Part shown: one piece after another, positions 24,706 through 33,700 of the stretch | How the letters are laid out: each line of letters begins with the position of its first letter | How positions within the stretch are numbered: position 1 is the stretch's first letter | Assembly (NCBI GenBank): GCA_046704385.1 | Contig: JBJKSB010000016.1 | Coordinates: 1 to 40,605 of the forward strand | Direction: 5' to 3' | DNA from: GH45 sp046704385 | GTDB lineage: Bacteria; Bacteroidota; Bacteroidia; Bacteroidales; SZUA-534 | DNA: 40,605 nucleotides | The notes under the pieces: model-generated | Told to the model about the DNA's origin: nothing | The model's database searches: none | The model's input: the letters and a program-made list of their open reading frames with translations, nothing else | Program-made: the position numbers and the translations under genes

Positions 24706-25602
24706 ATGAATGATATTTCCAGGATAAATACCATAACCGAATACAATAACTTTATTGGTCAGGAAACTTTACATCCTTTAGTAAGTGTTATTGATTTTTC
24801 AAAAATTAAACCCTTCTATTTTTTTAGAAAGCAAATGGGAATTTATGCCATATTTTTAAAGGAAGCAAAGTGTGGAAACCTGACTTATGGCTGCCATACT
24901 TATGATTATGAAGAAGGTACTTTATTATTTATTGCTCCGGGTCAGGTTTATGGAATTGAAAACAACGGTGAAAAACAACAGGCACAGGGCCATGCTTTAA
25001 TTTTTCATCCTGATCTGATTCACGGAACTTCACTGGGTAGAAATATCAAAGATTACACTTTCTTTTCCTATGAGGTAAATGAAGCGCTACATCTTTCAGC
25101 CAGGGAGCGCGAAGTAATAAATGACACTATTAAAAAAATCAGTTATGAACTGGAACATCCGATTGATGCCCACAGTAAAACACTAATTGTATCGTATATT
25201 GAGCTATTCCTGAATTATAGCAAACGCTTTTACGAACGTCAGTTCAATACCCGGAACCATGTTAACAAAGATGTGCTGGTCCGGTTTGAAAAGATACTGG
25301 ACGAATATTTTACATCTGATAAACCCCTCGAATCCGGTTCTCCAACTGTTAGTTACTGTGCAGAAAAGTTATTTTTGTCACCCAATTATTTAGGCGATTT
25401 GTTAAAAAAAGAAACGGGCAAATCGGCATTGGAGCATATCCAGCTAAAAATGATTGAGGTGGCCAAAGAAAAAATTTATGATACTAGCAAATCCATAAGC
25501 GATATTGCCTACGAATTAGGTTTTAAATATCCGCAACATTTTACACGAATGTTTAAGAAAAGTGTAGGAGTTTCGCCAAATGAGTATCGTAGTCTGAATT
25601 GA
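24706..25602 (+). CDS. AraC-family transcriptional regulator, intact
   Basis: 298 residues: an N-terminal cupin-like effector domain (about 25-170, including TYDYEEGTLLFIAPGQVYGIEN) and a C-terminal double helix-turn-helix (about 200-298: AEKLFLSPNYLGDLLKKETG, then ISDIAYELGFKYPQHFTRMF). It faces away from an aldo-keto reductase and shares one operator with it. By position it is the likely activator of both AKR genes, the flavodoxin-MFS unit and itself. The E. coli YqhC-yqhD/dkgA aldehyde-response system is a close functional parallel, which supports but does not prove aldehyde sensing. Confidence 0.93.
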   Translation: MNDISRINTITEYNNFIGQETLHPLVSVIDFSKIKPFYFFRKQMGIYAIFLKEAKCGNLTYGCHTYDYEEGTLLFIAPGQVYGIENNGEKQQAQGHALIFHPDLIHGTSLGRNIKDYTFFSYEVNEALHLSAREREVINDTIKKISYELEHPIDAHSKTLIVSYIELFLNYSKRFYERQFNTRNHVNKDVLVRFEKILDEYFTSDKPLESGSPTVSYCAEKLFLSPNYLGDLLKKETGKSALEHIQLKMIEVAKEKIYDTSKSISDIAYELGFKYPQHFTRMFKKSVGVSPNEYRSLN

Positions 25603-26045
25603 TTAAGCTTAAGCATAAAAATTCGAAAATAGCTTTAGGAGCGTTCGAACCTTCTTAGGACAGGCATCCTTTATTGACCAATTCCTCGTAAACCTACACA
25701 TCCTTTCGTGACAAATAATAAACTTATTATTCAGCTAAAATAAATATCATACCCAACAAAACATATGGTACCCCTTTCCTAATCATTATAAAATACCTAA
25801 AAAATAAAATAATATAACTCTGAACCCTACGCCTTTAGCAGAATTCAAGAAAAAAAATCAAAAATATAGTAACAAAAGATAACATCTGACGTATATCGAA
25901 ACTTAATTTAAATTATTATGATAAATGAAATATTCGCATCTGAAAAACAACCAGCCAAAAATGCAATTTTTTAACCGTTATGATGTGATATTCAAGCTAT
26001 TAACACAAATATTAAACTATAATTAACAAACCTAAATTATTTACA
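25603..26045. other. Intergenic region without recognised genes
   Basis: 443 bp, very AT-rich. It contains an 18-bp near-palindrome AATAATAA-AC-TTATTATT (25714-25731) and TTAAGCTTAA just after the araC stop. I see no promoter of the TTTG/TAnnTTTG kind for the lipoprotein gene, no RNA gene and no convincing open frame (only an 18-codon one near 25918). Confidence 0.5.
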
Positions 26046-26483
26046 ATGAAGTATTTAAATGTATTACAATTAGTAGTTATTGTTTCGCTAATCGGTGTTT
26101 TTTCATCTTGTAAAAAAGATAACAACAACGACAACACACCATCGGTTGAATCACAACTTGTTGGAAAATGGACCGGCGACGAGTATTATGAAGATGGTGT
26201 ATTGAGCGATTTTAACAGTTTTTTTCAATTAGGATCCATAGAATTTAAGGCCGATGGTACCGGCACAAGTACCTCTTTCCTGGGAGCACAACCTTTTACC
26301 TGGAGCTATGATGCAGCAACTGAAAAATTAAGTATGCAAATGCAAGCCGTTGATTTGGGCGGTGGGTTGTCAATTGATGCATCTGTTATTGAAGGCGCTG
26401 AAATCACCAAAATTGATGCTTCAAGCCTTTGGTACACTTACAAAAGTGATAGCCTGACAGTTGAAGAACATTATAAGAAGTAA
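26046..26483 (+). CDS. Small lipocalin-like lipoprotein
   Basis: 145 residues. The signal peptide ends in a lipobox GVFSSC with the cysteine at about 22, then a polar linker (KKDNNNDNTPSVE) and a region VGKWTGDEYYEDG...IEFKADGTGTS...FTWSYDAATEKL. That pattern is typical of the lipocalin-like (DUF4923/lipocalin_5 type) domains of Bacteroidota. Function unknown; anchored to a membrane. It is a single-gene unit closed by a strong terminator. Confidence 0.78.
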   Translation: MKYLNVLQLVVIVSLIGVFSSCKKDNNNDNTPSVESQLVGKWTGDEYYEDGVLSDFNSFFQLGSIEFKADGTGTSTSFLGAQPFTWSYDAATEKLSMQMQAVDLGGGLSIDASVIEGAEITKIDASSLWYTYKSDSLTVEEHYKK

Positions 26484-26506
26484 TAATTTCTAAATAATAT
26501 TTCCTT

Positions 26507-26556
26507 AACAACCCATAATTGATTGTCATGCATTTCAATTATGGGTTGTTATTTTT
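26507..26556 (+). terminator. Intrinsic terminator after the lipoprotein gene
   Basis: A perfect 16-bp stem (26507-26522 with 26535-26550; core AACCCATAATTGA / TCAATTATGGGTT) has a 12-nt loop and is followed by ATTTTT. Confidence 0.9.
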
Positions 26557-26664
26557 AAAATATCCGATTGCCTTACTTTTTAGAGATTGCTATTCCGAAG
26601 TAATCGCAACAGTCTGTCATACTTGGTGAAAACCAATGAGTTAAAGTATCATGTAAACAAAAAG

Positions 26665-28521
26665 TTATTTCACACTACTGATCCTTACCAAACAGGCACC
26701 ATGGTTTCTAACAAATACCGAAAATTGATTATTGTAATAACCCATATCTTTTTTAGCCCATAAGTCACGAACTGAACAAGTGCTGCTTAAACCCAAATCT
26801 TTAAATTTTAAACTTATAAAAAGTGAATCCCGGGGTTCGGTACCGGAAGGGTTTTGTGTAAAGACATGAAATTTTACGGTAGCGCCTTCAGTGTGGTCAA
26901 CACATTCTTTGTCAAGACCCGCAATGGCAGTAAATGAATCGTATCCATCTGGGATTGTATATTCAATTATGGAATTGGAATGAGTACCGATACCATTTGA
27001 ATATTCTTTGTCATCAACAATTAAAGAATTGCCACCCACACTTCGGTTTTTAGTCGGAGTACCCCAACCCGCAGTAGCTTTTACCCAATCCAAATCAGTT
27101 AAAGCCAAAGTACCTTTGGGTCCGGTAAGTTTGGGTTCAATCCAGTCGGCATGATCCCAATTGTTGCCATTACCACCATCGGTAACAACAAGGAAAAGTT
27201 TTTTTGAACCTTTTAATTTCACCTTAACGGATGTACTTTGTTCCCCGCTTTTATAAGTAACCAGGTTGCTGCTGTAAACCGCTAGTGATTCGTCGATTTT
27301 AGCCTGATCAGTATTACAAAACAGGGCTGCAAACATATCGTTGCTTTTAGTATCATCGGCCACCCAGACTATTTGGCCGTCCTCATCTGAAAGTAACCGG
27401 TTATTTGTACTATTCTTTGTAATATAAAGTACTTCATCATTGGTCAGAAGATTTAAGGTAAAGTCGTCGTTGCCGGGCAAATCGCCACCAAACATTAACG
27501 GCGACCGAAAAATAGTCCAAAATGACATTAGGGTATATTGTTCGTCTTTTGTTAAACGGGTCATACGTTCTACGCCACGCTCTCCACGAATTGAGATGCG
27601 CCCCAGCGGAATCATATCACAATCGGGCCAGGTACCCGGTGCAATATACGGATACCATTTTTTGCTTACTTCCATCAGGTGGGTAATATTTGGCCAGGTA
27701 TCCCAAACATCATCAACCATGCGCCACATATTGGCATGTTCGCGAATATGTTCAGCTTCAGCAACCGGAGTTTCACCGGGCGAAGTGCTGAGCACGATGG
27801 GACGGCCACAGGCATCAATAGCATTTCGTATCAGCTCAATTTCGCCTTTATGGTAAGGGCGTGAAAGATCATCGACTTTAACAAAATCGACACCCCAACC
27901 GGCATATAATTCAAAAATAGAATTATAATATTCCTGGGCTCCGGCTTTATCAGACACAATAGTATAATTATCGCGCAACCATTCGCATTGCATTTCAGGT
28001 GAATAAATTTGATCGGCTGTTATCCCGTCAGTTCCTTTGATGGGTAATTTATTTTCCACAGCCACCTTTGGAATCCCACGCATAATGTGAATACCAAATT
28101 TTAAACCTTTATTGTGAATATAATCAGCCAGGTTCTTAAATCCTTTCCCGTCAGCAGCGGAAGGGAACCGATTAACAGCCGGCTGATAACGTCCATATTT
28201 ATCAATGACATATTTTGGGTCGGTTTGATTGTAGCCTCCGGCCTTAACGTTTTCCACAAACCAGCGGATATCTACCACAATATATTGCCAGCCATATTCT
28301 TTCAGGTGTACCGCCATGTAATCGGCATTGGCCTTTACTTCACTTTCCACAACCGTCGGACCATAACAATCCCAGCTATTCCAGCCCATGGGTGGCGTTT
28401 GAGCCCATTGTTTAAATTCGCCCTTTTTAAAAGGCGTTTTTTGTTGGGTTGTATTGTAACAGGCACTTAAAATAAGTGCAAGTAGAATACTAAAAATGAA
28501 TGGCACTTTGTTCATAATCAT
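26665..28521 (-). CDS. Secreted GH27 alpha-galactosidase-like lipoprotein with NPCBM domain
   Basis: 618 residues. Signal peptide with lipobox LILSAC (C21), then a GH27 barrel (about 40-400): TPPMGWNSWDCYG, nucleophile D217 in VDFVKVDD and acid/base D270 or D271 in MWRMVDDVWD. A beta-sandwich follows, then an NPCBM carbohydrate-binding domain (about 485-618; GGNSLIVDDKEYSNGIGTHS). It removes terminal alpha-galactose or a similar sugar (beta-L-arabinopyranose in some members) from plant or algal glycans. No SusC/D pair is present nearby. It is a single gene, with a GxxExxY relic immediately upstream. Confidence 0.9.
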   Translation of the reverse strand: MIMNKVPFIFSILLALILSACYNTTQQKTPFKKGEFKQWAQTPPMGWNSWDCYGPTVVESEVKANADYMAVHLKEYGWQYIVVDIRWFVENVKAGGYNQTDPKYVIDKYGRYQPAVNRFPSAADGKGFKNLADYIHNKGLKFGIHIMRGIPKVAVENKLPIKGTDGITADQIYSPEMQCEWLRDNYTIVSDKAGAQEYYNSIFELYAGWGVDFVKVDDLSRPYHKGEIELIRNAIDACGRPIVLSTSPGETPVAEAEHIREHANMWRMVDDVWDTWPNITHLMEVSKKWYPYIAPGTWPDCDMIPLGRISIRGERGVERMTRLTKDEQYTLMSFWTIFRSPLMFGGDLPGNDDFTLNLLTNDEVLYITKNSTNNRLLSDEDGQIVWVADDTKSNDMFAALFCNTDQAKIDESLAVYSSNLVTYKSGEQSTSVKVKLKGSKKLFLVVTDGGNGNNWDHADWIEPKLTGPKGTLALTDLDWVKATAGWGTPTKNRSVGGNSLIVDDKEYSNGIGTHSNSIIEYTIPDGYDSFTAIAGLDKECVDHTEGATVKFHVFTQNPSGTEPRDSLFISLKFKDLGLSSTCSVRDLWAKKDMGYYNNQFSVFVRNHGACLVRISSVK

Positions 28522-28553
28522 TTAAATTTACACTGTATATAAATGTCAATATA

Positions 28554-28676
28554 TTATTTCACTTCCAGGGCATCTTTATAAACGATTTCTAAAAAACCAG
28601 GTCCCAATTGGTTATGTACTTCCATGCATGCTCCTATAATCTTATAACTCTCAGCTTTATAAAAAATTGATGCCAT
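28554..28676 (-). pseudogene. N-terminal remnant of a GxxExxY protein
   Basis: Forty codons open with ATG at 28676. They contain YKIIGACMEVHNQLGPGFLE followed by IVYKDALEVK and TAA. The run GACMEVHNQLGPGFLEIVY is the signature start of the GxxExxY family (PD-(D/E)XK-like, normally about 125 residues); the rest of the gene, including the nuclease-like core, is absent. It stops 32 bp before the GH27 ATG, so the glycosidase gene or a deletion removed its 3' two-thirds. Confidence 0.8.
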
Positions 28677-28760
28677 ATTCTCAATTGTTTAATGAATAAA
28701 ATTCACATGATGATTGATTAATACAAAATAAACACAAATTGTTTGCGGTGCAAACATTAT

Positions 28761-28782
28761 TTATTCGTGAATTCGTGGTTAA
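28761..28782 (-). repeat. 22-bp dispersed repeat, copy upstream of the GxxExxY remnant
   Basis: On the minus strand it matches 23279-23300 at 21 of 22 positions (core AACCACGAATTCACGAATAA). Six bases further on the minus strand is TTTGCACCG (28754 to 28746), also present at 23340-23348, and a 6-bp hairpin GTTTGC-GGT-GCAAAC (28741-28755). The rest of 28522-28955 is the GxxExxY relic and AT-rich DNA with nothing else I can support. Confidence 0.7.
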
Positions 28783-28955
28783 AATATTTAACCAGACTAT
28801 TTGTAAGGATATTATAACACCTTCAAAATAATATTTAACCCAGTCTTAATTTACCAAACTTATAACACATAAAAGATTTGTATTTTTTTTAAAACCTATT
28901 GAGATTTCGTCGTAAATGAAATATCAGGAAATTAAATATAAAATACAATTAGAAA

Positions 28956-29174
28956 ATGAGAACGGTAATAGTTGAACTTAGAAGTATTAATGCTTTAAGG
29001 CCTTTAAAAGACCTTGAACTTGCCAATTTAATACGCGTATTGGATAAGGACAAGGTGAAAGACGAAAAAAAGTTATCTGCAAGCCTAAAGGGAACTATTA
29101 GTAAAATACGTGCTCATGAACTAAACGAAGAACTTAACAAAATGCGTAATGTATGGGAAGACAGGAATATTTAA
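28956..29174 (+). CDS. Antitoxin-like small protein of a broken PIN toxin-antitoxin pair
   Basis: 72 residues: MRTVIVELRSINALRPLKDLE, then LIRVLDKDKVKDEKKLSASLKGTI and an acidic/helical tail ELNEELNKMRNVWED. The pattern 'short beta start - ALxxLKDLE - charged helix' fits small Bacteroidota antitoxins encoded just before PIN toxins. The next frame starts inside its 3' end (29153), as in such operons. Its stop overlaps the GH43 stop on the other strand. The call rests mainly on this arrangement; the family itself is not firmly recognised. Confidence 0.6.
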   Translation: MRTVIVELRSINALRPLKDLELANLIRVLDKDKVKDEKKLSASLKGTISKIRAHELNEELNKMRNVWEDRNI

Positions 29175-29251
29175 TTGATACCAATGTCGCTATGGATAGA
29201 TTGATACTCAAAATTCTTAAATCGCACTTTGCCATTGCCAATGGCACATAA
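29153..29251 (+). pseudogene. 5' remnant of a PIN-domain toxin gene
   Basis: ATG at 29153 overlaps the antitoxin end by 22 bp. It reads MGRQEYLIDTNVAMD and then loses resemblance, stopping after 32 codons. YLIDTNVA is the classic first strand of PIN ribonucleases, with the first catalytic aspartate. The rest of the domain (about 110 residues) is missing; DNA beyond about 29198 is the coding end of GH43. Confidence 0.72.
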
Positions 29252-30703
29252 ACCAATCCGCAAGCTCATAAAACCACTCAACACATTATGATGATAGGCT
29301 GATGATTCAAAAGAGTTTTCAATCTTGATCCACTGCTTACCATCCAGACTATAAAACATATCGACTGTATTTTCAATGTCTTTCAAACGCAGAAAAACGT
29401 GCCTGTTAAGTACATTCTTTTCGGTAGGGAATTGCCATCCCCTAAGGTTTGCCAGTACATTTTGCTTGTCGGCCAGAATTCCTGAAAAAGCCTTTTCGTT
29501 GTAAAACAGCACAATTCCACCCACTGCATCGCCTTCAATTTCAAGCTCCACCTGGGCTGTATAAGAATGATCAGACGGAATGGTAAGCATAGGCGAGCAA
29601 TCGGCTACTGAGCTTCCCTTTCCATTTATTACAATACCCTCACCATCCAGTTTATATCGATTCTCATCGAAATCTTTAAAAAATTTCCACTGGGGATTCA
29701 GTGTTTTTCCATCAAAATGGTCGCTCAGTTCAAAGGGTTTACTGATTTTATTCTCCAATTCCGGAAGCTTTATGGGTTTATCGATACTAATGTCATCCGG
29801 TATTTTATACCATCCATCTTGTGTCCATTCGATTGGAACCAGCATGGTTTGGCGCCCCATGTTGTAATATCCGTTCTCGTATCCATGAAATACCATGTAC
29901 CAATTGTCGTTGGCATCATTAAAAACCGTACCGTGACCCACCGACCACCAATGGTCGTTACTGGATTGCGCCCTTAAAATCGGATTAAATGGAGAATTTT
30001 CCCACGGTCCCAACGGTGATTTTGAGCGGGCGGAAATAACCATGTGCCCTGTAGCCGGGCCTGCTGTTCCTCCTTCCGCAACTGTTAAATAATAATAATC
30101 GCCCCGTTTAAACAATTTTGGCCCTTCCATGCAAAAGCATTCAATACTCCAGTCGCGTGGAATTTCCCAACCGTTATAAACTTTTTTAACCTCGCCTGTA
30201 ACCGTGATACCGTCTTTTGATAATGGCACATAGCTACCGCTACTAAAATACAAGTAGCGGTTACCTTCGTTGTCAACCACATGTCCGGGATCAATCATAT
30301 CCACTTTTATTTCGACCGGGTCAGTCCAGGGGCCTTCGATATTATCGGCTGTAATTACATAATTGGTATTACTGGCCGGAAAATAGATATAGTATTTATT
30401 ATTATACTTTGCTAAATCAGGAGCCCATACGGAACCCACATATTTGTGCAAGGCATTGGTCACCGGTTCCCAGTTAATTAAATCGGTAGAGTGCCAGATT
30501 AAAAGTCCCGGGTAATACTCAAACGATGAATTCACCAGGTAAAAATCTTCGCCATCACGCAAAATGCTGGGATCAGGATAATCACCGGCAAATATGGGAT
30601 TAAGATACTCGTGATCATTTTTCAGATTTGAATGTTGCTGGTTTTGAGCATTGATTGAAAATGCAAAAACACAGATACATAGAGCTAAGATAATTTTTCT
30701 CAT
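29171..30703 (-). CDS. Secreted GH43 family glycosidase with C-terminal beta-sandwich
   Basis: 510 residues. Signal peptide (about 1-19, ending SINAQ), then a five-bladed propeller: D44 (DYPDPSI, base), D138 (MIDPGH, pKa modulator), E193 (CMEGPKLF, acid). A concanavalin-like domain follows (about 330-500). It is likely an exo-acting beta-xylosidase/alpha-L-arabinofuranosidase on plant polysaccharide. The last nine residues (SIHSDIGIN) are antisense to the PIN-toxin relic, so the original stop was lost and the frame now ends in foreign DNA. It starts 21 bp after the sensor kinase and is probably co-transcribed with it. Confidence 0.9.
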   Translation of the reverse strand: MRKIILALCICVFAFSINAQNQQHSNLKNDHEYLNPIFAGDYPDPSILRDGEDFYLVNSSFEYYPGLLIWHSTDLINWEPVTNALHKYVGSVWAPDLAKYNNKYYIYFPASNTNYVITADNIEGPWTDPVEIKVDMIDPGHVVDNEGNRYLYFSSGSYVPLSKDGITVTGEVKKVYNGWEIPRDWSIECFCMEGPKLFKRGDYYYLTVAEGGTAGPATGHMVISARSKSPLGPWENSPFNPILRAQSSNDHWWSVGHGTVFNDANDNWYMVFHGYENGYYNMGRQTMLVPIEWTQDGWYKIPDDISIDKPIKLPELENKISKPFELSDHFDGKTLNPQWKFFKDFDENRYKLDGEGIVINGKGSSVADCSPMLTIPSDHSYTAQVELEIEGDAVGGIVLFYNEKAFSGILADKQNVLANLRGWQFPTEKNVLNRHVFLRLKDIENTVDMFYSLDGKQWIKIENSFESSAYHHNVLSGFMSLRIGLCAIGNGKVRFKNFEYQSIHSDIGIN

Positions 30704-30724
30704 TATTTCAATTTTTAAACAATA

Positions 30725-33700
30725 CTATTTATACGGGTCGCTATGGTTTTCTTCGTAAACCGGCATCGAAATAAAAAACGATGATCCTTTGCCTACTTTT
30801 GATTCAAACCAAATGGCACCTCCAAATTCTTCAACAATATTTTTTACTATGGCCAAACCTAACCCAGTTCCACTGCTTTTAGTGGTAAAATTAGGCTGAA
30901 ACAATTTATTTTCAAGTTCCGGGGGAACTCCTGCACCATTATCTTTAATCTCAACCACCACACTGCTTCCCTCTTCCGAAATATTGACTATTACTTTACC
31001 ATTTTTGTCAGCTGGTATAGCCTGAACAGCATTTTTAAACAGATTATTGAAAACCTGCAACATCCGCTCGTTGTCGGCTCTTACATACATTTTCCTGCCT
31101 TTAGAAACATGTAACTCAAGCGTTGCAAAGTTAATCTCCTTAAAAAGTCCGGCACTACGATTTATTCTTTCAATAACATCCACCTTCTCCGACCGGGCCA
31201 CCGGCATTTTTGCAAACTGTGAAAAAGCGGTTGCAATGGACGACAAGCTGTCAATTTGCTCAATTAAGGTTTTTGTTGACCTTTTAAACCGGGTATCAAA
31301 GTCAATATCGTGGTTGTCCCACGATTTATTCAACAACTGAATGCTTAATTTCATAGGAGTCAGCGGATTCTTAATTTCATGCGCAATTTGCCGGGCCATT
31401 TCGCGCCATGCCGATTCACGTTCCGATTTTGCCAGCAATCTTGCACTTTTGTCCAACTCCTCCAACATGCGGTTATATTCAGTTACCAGTTCGGCAATTT
31501 CATCCTGACCCTCGTAATTAATGCGCTCATTTTCCTTACTCAGGTCAATATTACGAATCCTTTGTTGCACCATTCTCAACGGTTCTGTTAACCGGTTCGA
31601 AATATAAACTGCTACTACGATACTTAAAATGATAAGAAAAGCATAAATATTTATTACGGCCACTACCACCCTCAAAAGTTCCTGACGCAATAATATTTCC
31701 TTTGAAAAATATGGCAGATTTAAATAGGCCAGCAATTTGTTCTCGGAGTTGGTAAAAGGTACGTAAGCAGAAAAGTATTCCATTTTGCCAATGTGTTCTT
31801 TATGTACTACCCGGGCTTTTTTATTCATTACCAGTTCGCGAAAAGCAATAGCATTTATTCTTTTACCGGTCAGGTCACGGTCAAATATTTCTTTACGCGA
31901 AGTGCCTACCAGATTTCCCTTAACATCGTAAAGGTTAATATCGGAGTAAAATACATTGGAAAACTTTACAAGTAAATTATTAATATAATCAGGTGATACC
32001 TGGTTTATGTTTTGATATTCAGAAAGCTTATGCTCCAATTCCACCAAAACCGATTGAATTTTTTCACTTAAAATATCAATCTGGCCTTTTTCGAATTGTT
32101 TAAAGGTATACATTACAGTTCCTCCTCCCACAAACACAAACGAAATCAACAAAATCAGCATCATTGAAAATACAATTCTGTTCTTAATGTTAAAATGAAA
32201 ATCGACAATATGGGTAAAGCGGTTCCCGGCTAAAAGCAACAAAGTTGTTTGAATAAGCAGGAAAAGAAAAATGTAGGTAAACGAAATTAATATATTATAA
32301 AAATGAATAGTCGGGAAGCTAACAATAACCGTGTGATCCGGATTTGGATTATACAGAAGATGATCATAATCTTCAGACTGAAAGAATGCAAATTCCGTAT
32401 TCGAATAACCATAAACATCCCGTTCAAGCGCATAGGGAAAATTACCACGTCTGATGAGTAACTGGTTTTTACTGTATTTGGCATAACTGCCTGAATTTTG
32501 TATATCATATAATCCAATAGGCTTTTCGAGTAACAATTCGGGATAACCCAAAACCTCATAATTCGAACGCGAGGTAAGTTCAAAAAACAGGTTCACGTCT
32601 TTCCAGTTGCCCGATAAGGGAATTTCAACCTGCATAAAATAATTCAGCCCCCCTGAATAATCTTTCAGATAGTACAGTCCGGGAATATTGGTCTCAACCC
32701 CATTGTATTTCAATAAATTGCTAAAAAACCCATAGCAGTATTGCCATGAGTCCTGCTCATCGTCAAGCAGCAGGCTATCGGCATCGTTACACACCGTAAG
32801 CTGGAAAATATAACGATCAAGGTATCCGGTAAAATAAGTACGCTTGATATAGGTATTCATTTTTTGAAAATCGAACCACTGATTTTCCAGAAAATCCTTG
32901 ATAACAGAATCCGACTTCATCTGTTCAATAATATCGCCAAAAATAACTTCAGCCACAGGATCCTGTTCGCGGGAAAGGTTAATAGCAATTACTTTACTTT
33001 CTTCAATTCGTTTTTTGAAATTTTGGTGCCGGATAAAAAATGTGGCAAATCCCGAGAAAAAGGCGATCAAAATTACCACCATTCCAAACCGGGGCGTGTA
33101 AAGTATCCTGATATGTGCCCAGTAAATTAAGATAGAAAAGAGGAAAATAACCGGAATTATATATTTATAATCTCTCAACAGTATAAGTGTCCCGATGAGA
33201 AAAAGCCCCATGCTTATAATTCCAATTATCACATGCCTGAATTTAACAGATTCCTTTAATGAAATAGCTGCTTTATCAATAATCAGTATAATACCAACAA
33301 AAAGAACCAACAAAATAAAGTAACCAATAAAGCTATAAACCGAAAGATTAAGCACATCGTAGGCCTCATACTGAAAGTTGGAATCGATAATCAGATGCGC
33401 AAAAATATTGTGGGCAAACCGGCTAAAAACGAGCAAAATAACCCACCATACTCCAACAAAAGTAACTTTCCCTGCCTTTGATAAGTCCGCAAATCGTTTA
33501 ATACTGACTTTTGTATAAAAAATGAAGATTAAATAGGTAAATAAAATTACCGTCAATAATAAATCGCCCAGCGAAGGGAACCATTCAGAGAAGGCAAAAT
33601 ATTTCGGCTGAAACACTGATAATTCAGTTAAAAAAGAAGGTAATCGAAAAACCTGTATACATACTCTAACTCCAGTTAAAGCCAAGGCAAAAATCAAAAA

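Noticed and set aside
25641..25660. GTTCGAAC resembling a tRNA T-loop
   Set aside because: No acceptor, D or anticodon stems can be formed around it.
25714..25731. AT-only palindrome as a possible operator
   Set aside because: An 8-bp AT-only dyad is expected by chance in such AT-rich DNA and has no regulator partner.
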